A stretch of DNA of 37,816 nucleotides, from contig JAHKVW010000009.1 of assembly GCA_020624805.1 (NCBI GenBank), positions 1-37,816 of the forward strand, written 5' to 3'. The notes under the pieces were generated by a model. That model was not told the DNA's origin. It saw only the letters and a list, made by a program, of their open reading frames with translations, and did no database searches. The stretch is from a bacterium (GTDB lineage: Bacteria > Bacillota > Clostridia > Oscillospirales > Acutalibacteraceae). How positions within the stretch are numbered: the first letter of the stretch is position 1; each line of letters starts with the position of its first letter. Shown piece after piece: positions 16,012 to 24,314 of the stretch. A program made the translations under genes and the position numbers.

Positions 16012-18600
16012 TTATCGGGGCGTGTCACCGTCAATGATCGCCCTGATTTCTTTTTCCGCCGCGTCGATCTCCTCGCGGAATTCCCGCGCCGATACCCGTA
16101 TCGCGCCGTTGCCGAGGATGATCAGCTGTTCCATGCCGTCGGAGGTAACGACGCGAACGCGGTTGTTTTTTGCCAGCTTGTAGGAGGCGCGCTCGATGTA
16201 CATATCGGCGGTCTCGGCCTCTTTGGTATAGACGATGGTGATGTTATTGTACTTCTCAACTTCGCGCACGTGGCCTTTGATCTTGTAAGCGTCAAAGACG
16301 AGGATCAGCTCGCATTTTTTGTAGCCTTGATAATTACACAGGGTATTGATCAGCAGGTTGCGCGCGACGTCCATATGTTCGTTGACCATTTCGCGCAGGT
16401 TATCCCACGCGTGGATGATGTTGTAGCCGTCTACCAACACATATTCTACGCCGTTATAATCGGCGGGAAGATTCTTTTTCTTCTTTTGCTTTTGCGGATC
16501 GACGGTCTTGTAGCGCTTGGGTTCGCTGTACTGCTTTCGGCGCACGGGACCGTAGGTCTGCTCAAAGATCTGCATCAGCTCCTTGTCGGAGGCGAAAATG
16601 TCCTTTTGGTTCTTGAAGCGGGACAGATCCTTAGTCGGTGAAGGATCCGTACCACTGTCTTTCTTTTCGCTGAGCACAGAGGGAAGGTGCATATGCGAGG
16701 GCACTTCGTCCCATTTGACATTGTGTCCCGCGCCGTGAGAGCAGAACACTGAGTCCGCGGTGTTGTCGACGTCGCTGTCCGCGTCATAGCCGATCGCGGC
16801 GATCACCTCGTCGGCATTGTGACACGGCTCATACCCTTTCAACGCGGTGCTCAGGCTGCCGTTGCCGTGGGTGTACTGCATGACCTCCTTGGCGTAATCA
16901 CGCATGGTAGATACCGGCGCGGTACCGGTGAGCGTCGCGGTCTCGGCGTCGGTCTCGGGCGTTTCAAAGCTGCCGTGCATCCGTGTGATATCCGTCATCG
17001 CCCTGCCGATGTTCTCAGCGGGTACAGTCAGCGTAAAGCTGTAGATCGGCTCGAGCAGAACGCTTTGTGCCGAGCGCAGTCCCTGCCGTACCGCGCGGTA
17101 GGTCGCCTGACGAAAATCGCCGCCCTCGGTGTGTTTGGGATGCGCCTTGCCGGATTTGATGATGATCTCCATGTCGGTGATGGGGGAGCCTGTCAGTACG
17201 CCGATATGGGTCTTTTCATACAGATGGGTGAGGATCAGCCGCTGCCAGTTTTTGTCGAGCTTATCCTCGGGACATTCACTGCGGAATACCAGTCCGCTGT
17301 CGCGTTCGGCGGGCTGCAAAAGCAAATGTACCTCCGCGTAGTGGCGCAGGGGTTCAAAGTGTCCGACGCCCTCCACGGGTTCGGCGATGGTTTCTTTATA
17401 GATGATACTGCCCTGACTGAATCCGACGGAAAAGCCGAAGCGCTCTTCGATGATGCTTTGCAGGATCTCGAGCTGGATATCGCCCATCAGACGGAGCCGG
17501 ATCTCTTTATGATGCTCGTCCCACAGAATGTTCAGCTGAGGATCCTCTGCTTCCAGCAGGCGGAGCTTGGCAAGGGCGGTCTGCGCGTCGATCCCGTCGG
17601 GCAGGATGACGGAATAGGTGAGGACGGGCTCCAGCACCGGAAGTCCGGTATCGCTTTCCGCGCCGAGTCCGTCACCGGGCAGCGCAAAGGTGATCCCTGT
17701 CACCGCGCATACGGTTCCGCTTTCGGCGGCGTCGACGGTCGAGAATTTCTCTCCGTTATATACGCGGATCTGGTTCACTTTTTCTCCGTTTTTATTCTTC
17801 GCGGCATGCGGGACGGTCCTGACCTTCAGCTCTCCGCCCGTGATCTTCATGTGGGTGACCCTGCCGACCTGCTTGTCCTCGCTGATCTTGTATACCTTTG
17901 CGGCAAATTCCCTTCCGTAATCTTTCGCCGCAGTATATCGGTTCAATAACCGCAAAAAGTCCTCCACGCCGTCGAGCTTGAGCGCGGAACCGAACAAGCA
18001 GGGATAGAGATGACCCTTCGCAATCTCGCCGATGACGGCGGCGTCGCTGATACTGCCGTTATGATCGTATTCTTCAAGCAGATTCTCATCGCACAGGGCG
18101 ATGTTTTCATAGAGCTCCTCGGCGGAATTTGTGCTGAAATCGACGCAGTTGTCGCTGAGCTTGTTTTTCAGCTCGATAAGCACGCGCTCCTTTGAAGCGC
18201 CCTGCATATCCATCTTGTTGACGAACAGAAAGCAGGGCACATGGTATTTATGGAGCAGCTTCCACAGGGTAACGGTGTGGCTCTGCACGCCGTCGGTACC
18301 GCTGATGACCAAGATTGCGTAGTCGAGCACCTGCAAAGTACGCTCTGTCTCAGCGGAAAAATCAACATGTCCCGGCGTATCGAGCAGGGTGAACTCCGCG
18401 CCCTCGTATCGCAGGATCGCCTGCTTGGAAAAAATCGTGATACCGCGCTCGCGCTCCAGTTTGAAATTGTCGAGAAAAGAATCCTTGTGGTCGACTCTGC
18501 CGAGCCTTCTGATATTGCCCGACACATACATCATCGCCTCGGAAAGCGTTGTCTTGCCCGAGTCGACATGCGCCAGAATACCGATGACCGCCTTTTTCAT
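16012..18600 (-). CDS. TetM/EF-G-like ribosomal GTPase fused to Rae1/YacP-like NYN ribonuclease
   Basis: The protein has 862 residues from ATG 18600 (MKKAVIGILAHVDSGKTT), where TetM-family proteins begin; an open frame upstream would overlap the promoter. GTPase motifs: AHVDSGKTT (10-18), ERERGIT (switch I), DTPGH (74-78), NKMD (128-131). EF-G-like domains II-V follow to about residue 600. A linker of about 100 residues has ENTAD-like and SVFCSHGAGHN segments. Residues 718-862 (16015-16449) are a NYN/PIN-like domain close to Bacillus Rae1: VDGYNIIHAW, LVFDAYKIKGH, TKEAETADMYIE, VTSDGMEQ, with the acidic active-site residues kept. Tet(M) proteins are about 640 residues and lack this. Rae1 is known to cut mRNA in the ribosomal A site. 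I infer a GTPase that brings a nuclease to the ribosome; tetracycline protection is possible but unproven. Confidence 0.88.
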   Translation of the reverse strand: MKKAVIGILAHVDSGKTTLSEAMMYVSGNIRRLGRVDHKDSFLDNFKLERERGITIFSKQAILRYEGAEFTLLDTPGHVDFSAETERTLQVLDYAILVISGTDGVQSHTVTLWKLLHKYHVPCFLFVNKMDMQGASKERVLIELKNKLSDNCVDFSTNSAEELYENIALCDENLLEEYDHNGSISDAAVIGEIAKGHLYPCLFGSALKLDGVEDFLRLLNRYTAAKDYGREFAAKVYKISEDKQVGRVTHMKITGGELKVRTVPHAAKNKNGEKVNQIRVYNGEKFSTVDAAESGTVCAVTGITFALPGDGLGAESDTGLPVLEPVLTYSVILPDGIDAQTALAKLRLLEAEDPQLNILWDEHHKEIRLRLMGDIQLEILQSIIEERFGFSVGFSQGSIIYKETIAEPVEGVGHFEPLRHYAEVHLLLQPAERDSGLVFRSECPEDKLDKNWQRLILTHLYEKTHIGVLTGSPITDMEIIIKSGKAHPKHTEGGDFRQATYRAVRQGLRSAQSVLLEPIYSFTLTVPAENIGRAMTDITRMHGSFETPETDAETATLTGTAPVSTMRDYAKEVMQYTHGNGSLSTALKGYEPCHNADEVIAAIGYDADSDVDNTADSVFCSHGAGHNVKWDEVPSHMHLPSVLSEKKDSGTDPSPTKDLSRFKNQKDIFASDKELMQIFEQTYGPVRRKQYSEPKRYKTVDPQKQKKKKNLPADYNGVEYVLVDGYNIIHAWDNLREMVNEHMDVARNLLINTLCNYQGYKKCELILVFDAYKIKGHVREVEKYNNITIVYTKEAETADMYIERASYKLAKNNRVRVVTSDGMEQLIILGNGAIRVSAREFREEIDAAEKEIRAIIDGDTPR

Positions 18601-18634
18601 GGCATTACACTCTTTCGTGATGAACTGAGTATAG

Positions 18635-18662
18635 TTTATAATACGGTTCAAGGTTCTGTCAA
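18635..18662 (-). promoter_or_regulatory. SigA-type promoter for the GTPase-ribonuclease gene
   Basis: On the minus strand TTGACA (18662-18657), a 16-bp spacer and TATAAA (18640-18635), about 35 bp before ATG 18600. The -35 is a perfect consensus. Confidence 0.8.
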
Positions 18663-18738
18663 GCGGTGTTTTTCGGATTCAAACAGATACCGACGAATGA
18701 TAGGAAAGAATGAGAGATCGGTATGAAACCGGCATTCC

Positions 18739-18829
18739 TATATTTCTGAATTAGAAATATAAGCGCCTGTCTGTTTATAATGAATGATCGATCCGATGTA
18801 TTCGATCAATTGTTTTTCGATAATCGAAT
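18739..18829. promoter_or_regulatory. Palindromes in the divergent control region (candidate operators)
   Basis: The 485-bp gap 18601-19085 has no gene. TATATTTCT-GAATT-AGAAATATA (18739-18761) is a perfect 9-bp inverted repeat. TTCGA-TAA-TCGAA (18816-18828), with an outer ATTCGAT (18800-18806) matching ATCGAAT (18823-18829), is a second dyad. They lie between the two divergent promoters. No regulator gene lies beside them, so what binds is unknown. Confidence 0.5.
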
Positions 18830-18907
18830 AATAAAGGGATCTTACGCCTCTGAAGAAGAAATAATCAACCTTTTTTGGCAAAACATACAATTTAATGGCA
18901 AAAATCA

Positions 18908-18936
18908 TTGACTTGCCATGTGATTTGTTATAAAAT
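18908..18936 (+). promoter_or_regulatory. SigA-type promoter for the eight-gene operon
   Basis: TTGACT (18908-18913), 17-bp spacer, TAAAAT (18931-18936); an overlapping TATAAA sits at 18929-18934 with 15-bp spacing. It would give a leader of about 140 nt before ATG 19086. Confidence 0.7.
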
Positions 18937-19085
18937 ATTTTTTAGTATGTATTGATATATTGGGTTATTATGTTCCGCACCCTTTGTCGGAATCGGCGAT
19001 AAGATGCATGCACAACAGCATGATGTTTCACGCGTCATCAGTGACGGAACGATATCGGCGGCAAGAGGCGGTGCGAGAGGTCAGG

Positions 19086-20825
19086 ATGAAGGATTTCAAA
19101 CAAATTCTGCACTATCTAAAACCATATACTGTATTCGTTGTGTTTTCCGTGATCTTTGTGATCTTTGAGGTCGCGTCCAACGTGCTCCAGCCGAAATATA
19201 TGGAGCAGATCGTTGATGACGGCGTTTTGCAGATGGATCTTGACGTCGTTTTCAAGGCGGGCGTGATGATGCTTTCGGTAGCGGTTATCGGCGGTATCTG
19301 CGGCTATATCTCATGCGTATTATCCAACATTTATTCGCAGCGATTCGGCAACTCGCTTCGCAAAACGCTGTTCAGGAAGATCATGTCGTTATCCGCTCAA
19401 CAGGATGACGCTTACACCGCCGGCTCGCTGATCACCCGCATGACGAATGATACGAGAGTCGTGACGGAGTTTTCGAGCGTTTTTATCCAGATGGCGGTAA
19501 AGCCGCTGATGCTGTTCTTGCTTGGGATCATCATGGTACTGACGATCGATCCGATCTATGGTATCATCCTGTTGGTATCCCTGCCGGTGCAGTTTTTGAT
19601 CATACGTTTCTTTATCAAAAGAAGTGCGCCGGTATTCGCGACGATCCAAAAAAAGCTGGACAGGCTGAACAGCTTTGCGATGCATATCGTTTCCAACAAC
19701 CGTCTGATCAAATCGTATGTCCGTGAAAACTACGAGGCAGGCAGATTTGATAACCAGAACCGTGATTTGACCTCGACGGTGATGAATATACAGGTGTTTA
19801 TGGCGATCCTTAATCCGCTTGTGATGTTGATTTTGAACGCCGTTGTTTTGGCGGTCATTTTCATCGGCGGGTTTCAGGTAGAGGCGAGGATGATCCGCGT
19901 CGGTTCCGTCATGGCGGCGATCAATTACTCACAGCAGATCATGATGTCGATGATGACGCTGGGCGGTATCTTCCAGTATGTCGCGCGCTCCAAGGTTTCT
20001 GCGGAGCGACTCACTGCCGTGCTCAACAGGGAGCCGGAATTGCCGTCAGGCAAGCAGATGATCGATCGGATCGACACGCTGTCCCTTTCTCATGTCAGCT
20101 TTCGCTACCCGCAGAATCAGGACGCACAGCGCAATGTACTTGAGGATATCTCTCTGGAGGTCCGCGGGGGTGAATGTATCGGGATCCTGGGTACGACAGG
20201 ATCCGGAAAGAGTACCATAGCCCGTCTGCTGATCCGCGAGTATGACGCAACGGACGGTCAGGTGACCTATAACGGCGTCGACGTGAAGGATATCGACACC
20301 AAAAGCCTGAGGGATCAGGTGTCGGTCGTGTTCCAGAACAGCGACATGTTTTCTGCCTCGCTGCGTGAGAATATCACCAAGGGCGCTGTGTTCTCGCGGG
20401 AGGACTTCGATACGGCGGTCCACTCCGCCTGCGTCGATGAATTTGCGGATGATCTGCGCGGCGGATATGACGCCGTGATCTCGGAGAGAGGCGCATCTCT
20501 TTCCGGCGGACAAAAACAGCGTGTGGCGATCGCCAGAGCGTTGCTTCGAGCTCCGCAGGTGTTGGTTTTTGACGACTGCACCTCCAGTCTTGATCTGGAG
20601 ACCGAGGCGAAGGTGCTCGAGAGGATCCGAACCAATTTCCGCGATAAGACCCGTATTTTTATTTCTCAGCGTATCTCCACGATCATGGGCGCCGATCGCA
20701 TCATCCTGATGGATGACGGTCGGGTGGTGGCTTTCGGAAGTCATCGGGAGCTGCTTGATTCGTGTGAATTATACCGTTCGATTTATCAGACTCAGAATCC
20801 CGAAGGGGGTGACGAGCTTGAATAA
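19086..20825 (+). CDS. ABC exporter half-transporter A (permease plus degenerate NBD)
   Basis: The protein has 579 residues from ATG 19086 (MKDFKQILHYLKPYT), preceded by GAGAGG; a TTG at 18960 opens the same frame but adds a polar stretch with no family match. There are six membrane helices, then a nucleotide-binding domain with Walker A GTTGSGKST and signature LSGGQKQR. Walker B reads VLVFDDC, with Asp instead of the catalytic Glu. This is the degenerate half of a heterodimeric exporter of the BmrCD/TM287-288 kind; the partner is the next gene, which keeps Glu. The substrate is unknown: drug, lipid, or a product made by the downstream enzymes. Confidence 0.92.
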   Translation: MKDFKQILHYLKPYTVFVVFSVIFVIFEVASNVLQPKYMEQIVDDGVLQMDLDVVFKAGVMMLSVAVIGGICGYISCVLSNIYSQRFGNSLRKTLFRKIMSLSAQQDDAYTAGSLITRMTNDTRVVTEFSSVFIQMAVKPLMLFLLGIIMVLTIDPIYGIILLVSLPVQFLIIRFFIKRSAPVFATIQKKLDRLNSFAMHIVSNNRLIKSYVRENYEAGRFDNQNRDLTSTVMNIQVFMAILNPLVMLILNAVVLAVIFIGGFQVEARMIRVGSVMAAINYSQQIMMSMMTLGGIFQYVARSKVSAERLTAVLNREPELPSGKQMIDRIDTLSLSHVSFRYPQNQDAQRNVLEDISLEVRGGECIGILGTTGSGKSTIARLLIREYDATDGQVTYNGVDVKDIDTKSLRDQVSVVFQNSDMFSASLRENITKGAVFSREDFDTAVHSACVDEFADDLRGGYDAVISERGASLSGGQKQRVAIARALLRAPQVLVFDDCTSSLDLETEAKVLERIRTNFRDKTRIFISQRISTIMGADRIILMDDGRVVAFGSHRELLDSCELYRSIYQTQNPEGGDELE

Positions 20826-22617
20826 TATGCGGCCCGGTGAACCGGGGGAGAGAGTAGCTCCCGCTCATCCCGGAAAAACCGTCAAAAGAATGTTTCGTTA
20901 TTTGTCACAAAGCCGCGGCGTGATCATTTGGATGCTGGTGCTGTTGGCGTTATCGACAATTTTGGAACTGTTTATCCCCGATCTGATCGGTCGTGCGATC
21001 GACACGCTGAATATCAGCGAATGGCAGTTGACCGTCAATTGGAGCAGCTTGTTGCTGATCCTCGGCATCCTGCTGTTATTGTTCATCTTTTCATCCCTGT
21101 TCAAGTATTTGCAGGGCAGGTTGGCGGCAAAGCTGACCCGAACCACGATCGTTACCATCCGAAAGGATGTATCTACCAAGCTCGTCCGTCTGCCGGTGTC
21201 CTTCTTTGATACCCACCAAAACGGTGATATCCTGGCACGACTGACGAATGATATCGAAAACGTTTCCAACCTGATCAGTCAGGCGATCGCGGCGCTGTTA
21301 TCCTCTGTGATCGTGATCGTCGGCTGTATCGTGATCATGCTGATCAAAAGTCCTATTCTCACGGCAGTCTGTATGAGTACGGTGGTATTGAATATCCTCG
21401 TCACCGTCATCCTGTCAAAGAAGATGTTCGGCTTTTTCAGAAAACAGCAGAAGGCTGTCGGAAAAATGAACAGCCATGTGGAGCAGAGCATCTCCAATAA
21501 ACGCACGATCGACGCGTACAACCTTGACGATGAGTGTATTGAGGAATGTGACGCCCTCAGTGATGAGCTGACTGACGTCAGCGTCAAGGCGCAGGTGCTG
21601 GGCGGCGCGATGCCTCCGCTGATGTGTCTGATCGGTAATCTGAACTTTTTGCTGATCGTAGCGGTCGGCGCATTGCTGTTCATTCGCGGCGGATTCGGTA
21701 TCACGATCGGTACCATTCAGGCGTTCACGCTGTATTCCAGAGAGTTTACTCAGCCCATCAATGAGCTTTCGTCTGTATTCTCCCAATTCATGACGGCGCT
21801 CGCCTCGGCGGAGAGGATCTTTCAGATCATCGACACACCGCCTGAGATCGATGATGGAGATCGGGACATCGTACCCGACAGTTCCTGCAGCATTACCTTT
21901 GAGCACGTGACCTTCTCCTATATCAGGGGCGTCAAGGTGCTGGATGATTTCTCCCTGACGATCGAAAAGGGACAGAAGGTCGCTTTGGTCGGCAAAACCG
22001 GCGTAGGAAAGACCACGCTGATCAGCCTTTTGATGCGCTTTTATGAGCCCGACAGCGGGCGTATCCTGATCGACGGGGTCGATATCAAAACGATCCCGAA
22101 ATCCCGTCTGAGAGGAATGATCACGGCAGTGCTCCAGAGCACGGCGGTCATCGATGGCACCGTCAGAGAGAACATCGCCTACGCGCGTTTTACCGCGACG
22201 GAGGAAGAGATCAAAAACGCGGCGCGTGTCAGCTGTGCCGAACCGTTTATCGAACGCTTGGAAAACGGATACGATACGCATGTGCAGGGTGAAGAGTCAA
22301 AGCTCAGTCAGGGTGAAAGACAGCTGCTGTGTCTGGCGAGATCTTCGCTGACCTCACCGTCTGTATTGATTTTGGATGAGGCGCTCAGCTCCGTCGATTC
22401 GGCGACCGAGCAGAAGATCCAGGACGCGCTGTTGTCGATGATGGAGGAGCAGACCTGTATCATCATCGCGCACCGATTGTCTACGGTCAAAAACGCCGAT
22501 AAGATCGCTGTGTTCAGCGACGGCAGGATCGTAGAAACCGGAGATCATAAAGAGCTGTTGCATCAACAAGGTGTTTATTACAGTTTATATAAAAACCAAT
22601 ATATAGGAGTTCAATAG
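20818..22617 (+). CDS. ABC exporter half-transporter B (permease plus active NBD)
   Basis: The protein has about 599 residues from TTG 20818, chosen because GGGGG (20804-20808) lies 9 nt upstream; ATG 20827 is the alternative. It overlaps half-transporter A by 8 bp. Six membrane helices precede an NBD with Walker A GKTGVGKTT, signature LSQGERQLL and Walker B VLILDEA with catalytic Glu, then an H-loop IIIAHRLST. With its neighbour it forms one consensus and one degenerate ATP site. Only 10 bp separate it from the radical SAM gene, indicating cotranscription. Confidence 0.92.
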   Translation: MNNMRPGEPGERVAPAHPGKTVKRMFRYLSQSRGVIIWMLVLLALSTILELFIPDLIGRAIDTLNISEWQLTVNWSSLLLILGILLLLFIFSSLFKYLQGRLAAKLTRTTIVTIRKDVSTKLVRLPVSFFDTHQNGDILARLTNDIENVSNLISQAIAALLSSVIVIVGCIVIMLIKSPILTAVCMSTVVLNILVTVILSKKMFGFFRKQQKAVGKMNSHVEQSISNKRTIDAYNLDDECIEECDALSDELTDVSVKAQVLGGAMPPLMCLIGNLNFLLIVAVGALLFIRGGFGITIGTIQAFTLYSREFTQPINELSSVFSQFMTALASAERIFQIIDTPPEIDDGDRDIVPDSSCSITFEHVTFSYIRGVKVLDDFSLTIEKGQKVALVGKTGVGKTTLISLLMRFYEPDSGRILIDGVDIKTIPKSRLRGMITAVLQSTAVIDGTVRENIAYARFTATEEEIKNAARVSCAEPFIERLENGYDTHVQGEESKLSQGERQLLCLARSSLTSPSVLILDEALSSVDSATEQKIQDALLSMMEEQTCIIIAHRLSTVKNADKIAVFSDGRIVETGDHKELLHQQGVYYSLYKNQYIGVQ

Positions 22618-22627
22618 GAGGATCGCT

Positions 22628-24301
22628 ATGTTAGCAAAGACCGAATGCTCTGATGCACAGTATCAGGCTATTCGCAAAAAGGTCAGAGAGGTCGAAAAGA
22701 CCACACCCGAGTTCGTTGAAAATTCGCTGTATGTCAAGCATCGTGAGGAGATCATGGAAAAGGCAAAGGCGCGTGTCAACGAGGTTTTAGCGCTGCAAAA
22801 GAAGGGCTTGATCTGTACAACGGGTAAATTCGTACCCTCAGTTCATTATCCGCCTATCACACAGTATCCCTTCCATACACAGGAAGAGATCATGAGCACT
22901 TACAAAAACCCCGAGGACAATACCTTTGATATCTATGTCCACATCCCATACTGCGCACAGCATTGCAGCTTTTGTCATTACCCCGGCGAACTCGGCTCCT
23001 GCAAAGAACTCCGAGCGAACCAAGAAAAATATCTGTCCTATCTCGAAAGAGAGATGGATATCTATATGAAGGTGCTGGGCGTCGAAAAGATCAAGACCCG
23101 TGCAATCCTGTTCGGCGGCGGTACACCCTCGCATATGGACCCCGATCTGTTTGAAAGAATGTTGAAATTCTTTACCGATCGTATCGACCGCACCACTGTG
23201 ACCCAGTTCAATTTTGACGTCGACGAGTATTCGCTGGTCGGCGAGGACGGTATGAAGCGTCTGCAGATCATGGCAAAATACGGCGTCGACCGCCTGACCA
23301 TCGGCTCCCAGTCGCTCCATCCCGAGATCCTTAAGCTGATGTTCCGCAGAGCGACGGTCGATATGATCATGGAGGCTGTTGACAACTGCCGCAACAAAAT
23401 CAGTTGTGTCGATTACAGAAAGATCAATCAGTGGCGTGAAGAGGGTAAAGAGATCACCCAGGAGCTGCTTGACAATACACAGCGCAAGGGCTTTATCCTC
23501 AATCTGGAATTCATCTTCGGCTTTATGGGTATCAACGTCGATATCTTTGCCGATACCGTCGAACGCGCCTGCCTGATCCATCAACAGGGTCTGATCGATG
23601 AGATCCAGCTTTATCGCCTGAAGGTCGACGCCTACGGTGATTTCCAGGGCATCATCGGTCTGCTCTATGATCGTGAACCGTCGCTGTTCCCGGATTTTGA
23701 GGAGAACATGCTGCAAAAGGCGGTCGCCGAGGAGATCCTCAAGCTCTACGGCTTAAAAGGCAACCTCAGACGCGTCTACACCAAGGATCCGTACATCTAT
23801 TCACATTATGCTTACAACCAGTGCTGCGCGCAGTATGACCAGATCGGTCTGGGACTGACCGCGTTCAGCTCGCTGAGAGACCGCTTTTTGTTGAATACCG
23901 ACAGCTTTGACGAGTATTACAAGCTGATCGACAGCGGCAAAATGGCGTTCAACCGCGGTTATATCCGCGACAAAGAACAGCAGCTCAGATGGTCGATCGC
24001 ACTGCCGTTGAAGAATACCGAGGTCAGGAAAGACCGCTTTGAAAAGATCAACGGTATGCCGATCGAGAACTGCTTCAAGAAAAAGTGGAAGAAGCTCATG
24101 GATAACGGACTTGTCGTTGACAAGCCGATCCTCGGATATCCCTCCTACACGCTGACTGAGCTTGGAAAATTTGTTGCCGACGAGTGCGCCGAGGAATTCA
24201 ACAGCAACGAGTTTCTGCCGTGGAAGCCGGAAGAATACATCCACGGACCGCTTTTCCCGTATGATGATAACACGACCGAGGATGCCCTCGGGTTGATATA
24301 A
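22628..24301 (+). CDS. HemN-like radical SAM protein of unknown substrate
   Basis: The protein has 557 residues; the ribosome site AGGAGG is at 22617-22622. A helical N-terminal part of about 95 residues is followed by the radical SAM site C109-X3-C113-X2-C116 (IPYCAQHCSFC), GGGTPS and a HemN-like C-terminal region with a winged-helix-like tail. The N-terminal extension and the divergent tail set it apart from HemN, HemW and the HemZ in this same window. HemN-like enzymes include class C radical SAM methylases and cyclopropanases that bind two SAM molecules. It stands 13 bp before a double methyltransferase, so a role in making a modified product is a reasonable inference, not shown. Confidence 0.82.
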   Translation: MLAKTECSDAQYQAIRKKVREVEKTTPEFVENSLYVKHREEIMEKAKARVNEVLALQKKGLICTTGKFVPSVHYPPITQYPFHTQEEIMSTYKNPEDNTFDIYVHIPYCAQHCSFCHYPGELGSCKELRANQEKYLSYLEREMDIYMKVLGVEKIKTRAILFGGGTPSHMDPDLFERMLKFFTDRIDRTTVTQFNFDVDEYSLVGEDGMKRLQIMAKYGVDRLTIGSQSLHPEILKLMFRRATVDMIMEAVDNCRNKISCVDYRKINQWREEGKEITQELLDNTQRKGFILNLEFIFGFMGINVDIFADTVERACLIHQQGLIDEIQLYRLKVDAYGDFQGIIGLLYDREPSLFPDFEENMLQKAVAEEILKLYGLKGNLRRVYTKDPYIYSHYAYNQCCAQYDQIGLGLTAFSSLRDRFLLNTDSFDEYYKLIDSGKMAFNRGYIRDKEQQLRWSIALPLKNTEVRKDRFEKINGMPIENCFKKKWKKLMDNGLVVDKPILGYPSYTLTELGKFVADECAEEFNSNEFLPWKPEEYIHGPLFPYDDNTTEDALGLI

Positions 24302-24314
24302 AAGGGGTGATAGT

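Noticed and set aside
16012..18600. Calling the GTPase gene a tetracycline-resistance determinant
   Set aside because: The extra nuclease domain and chromosomal context without mobile genes make this unsafe; resistance would need testing.
18970..19002. 10-codon leader frame (MFRTLCRNRR) before the ABC exporter, as a possible attenuation peptide like BmrB
   Set aside because: No Shine-Dalgarno site and no clear alternative hairpins; could be chance.
19004..19165. Small open frame beginning MHAQQHDVSRVISDG as a candidate precursor peptide for the radical SAM protein
   Set aside because: No ribosome site, overlaps the ABC gene in another frame, no leader/core pattern typical of RiPP precursors.
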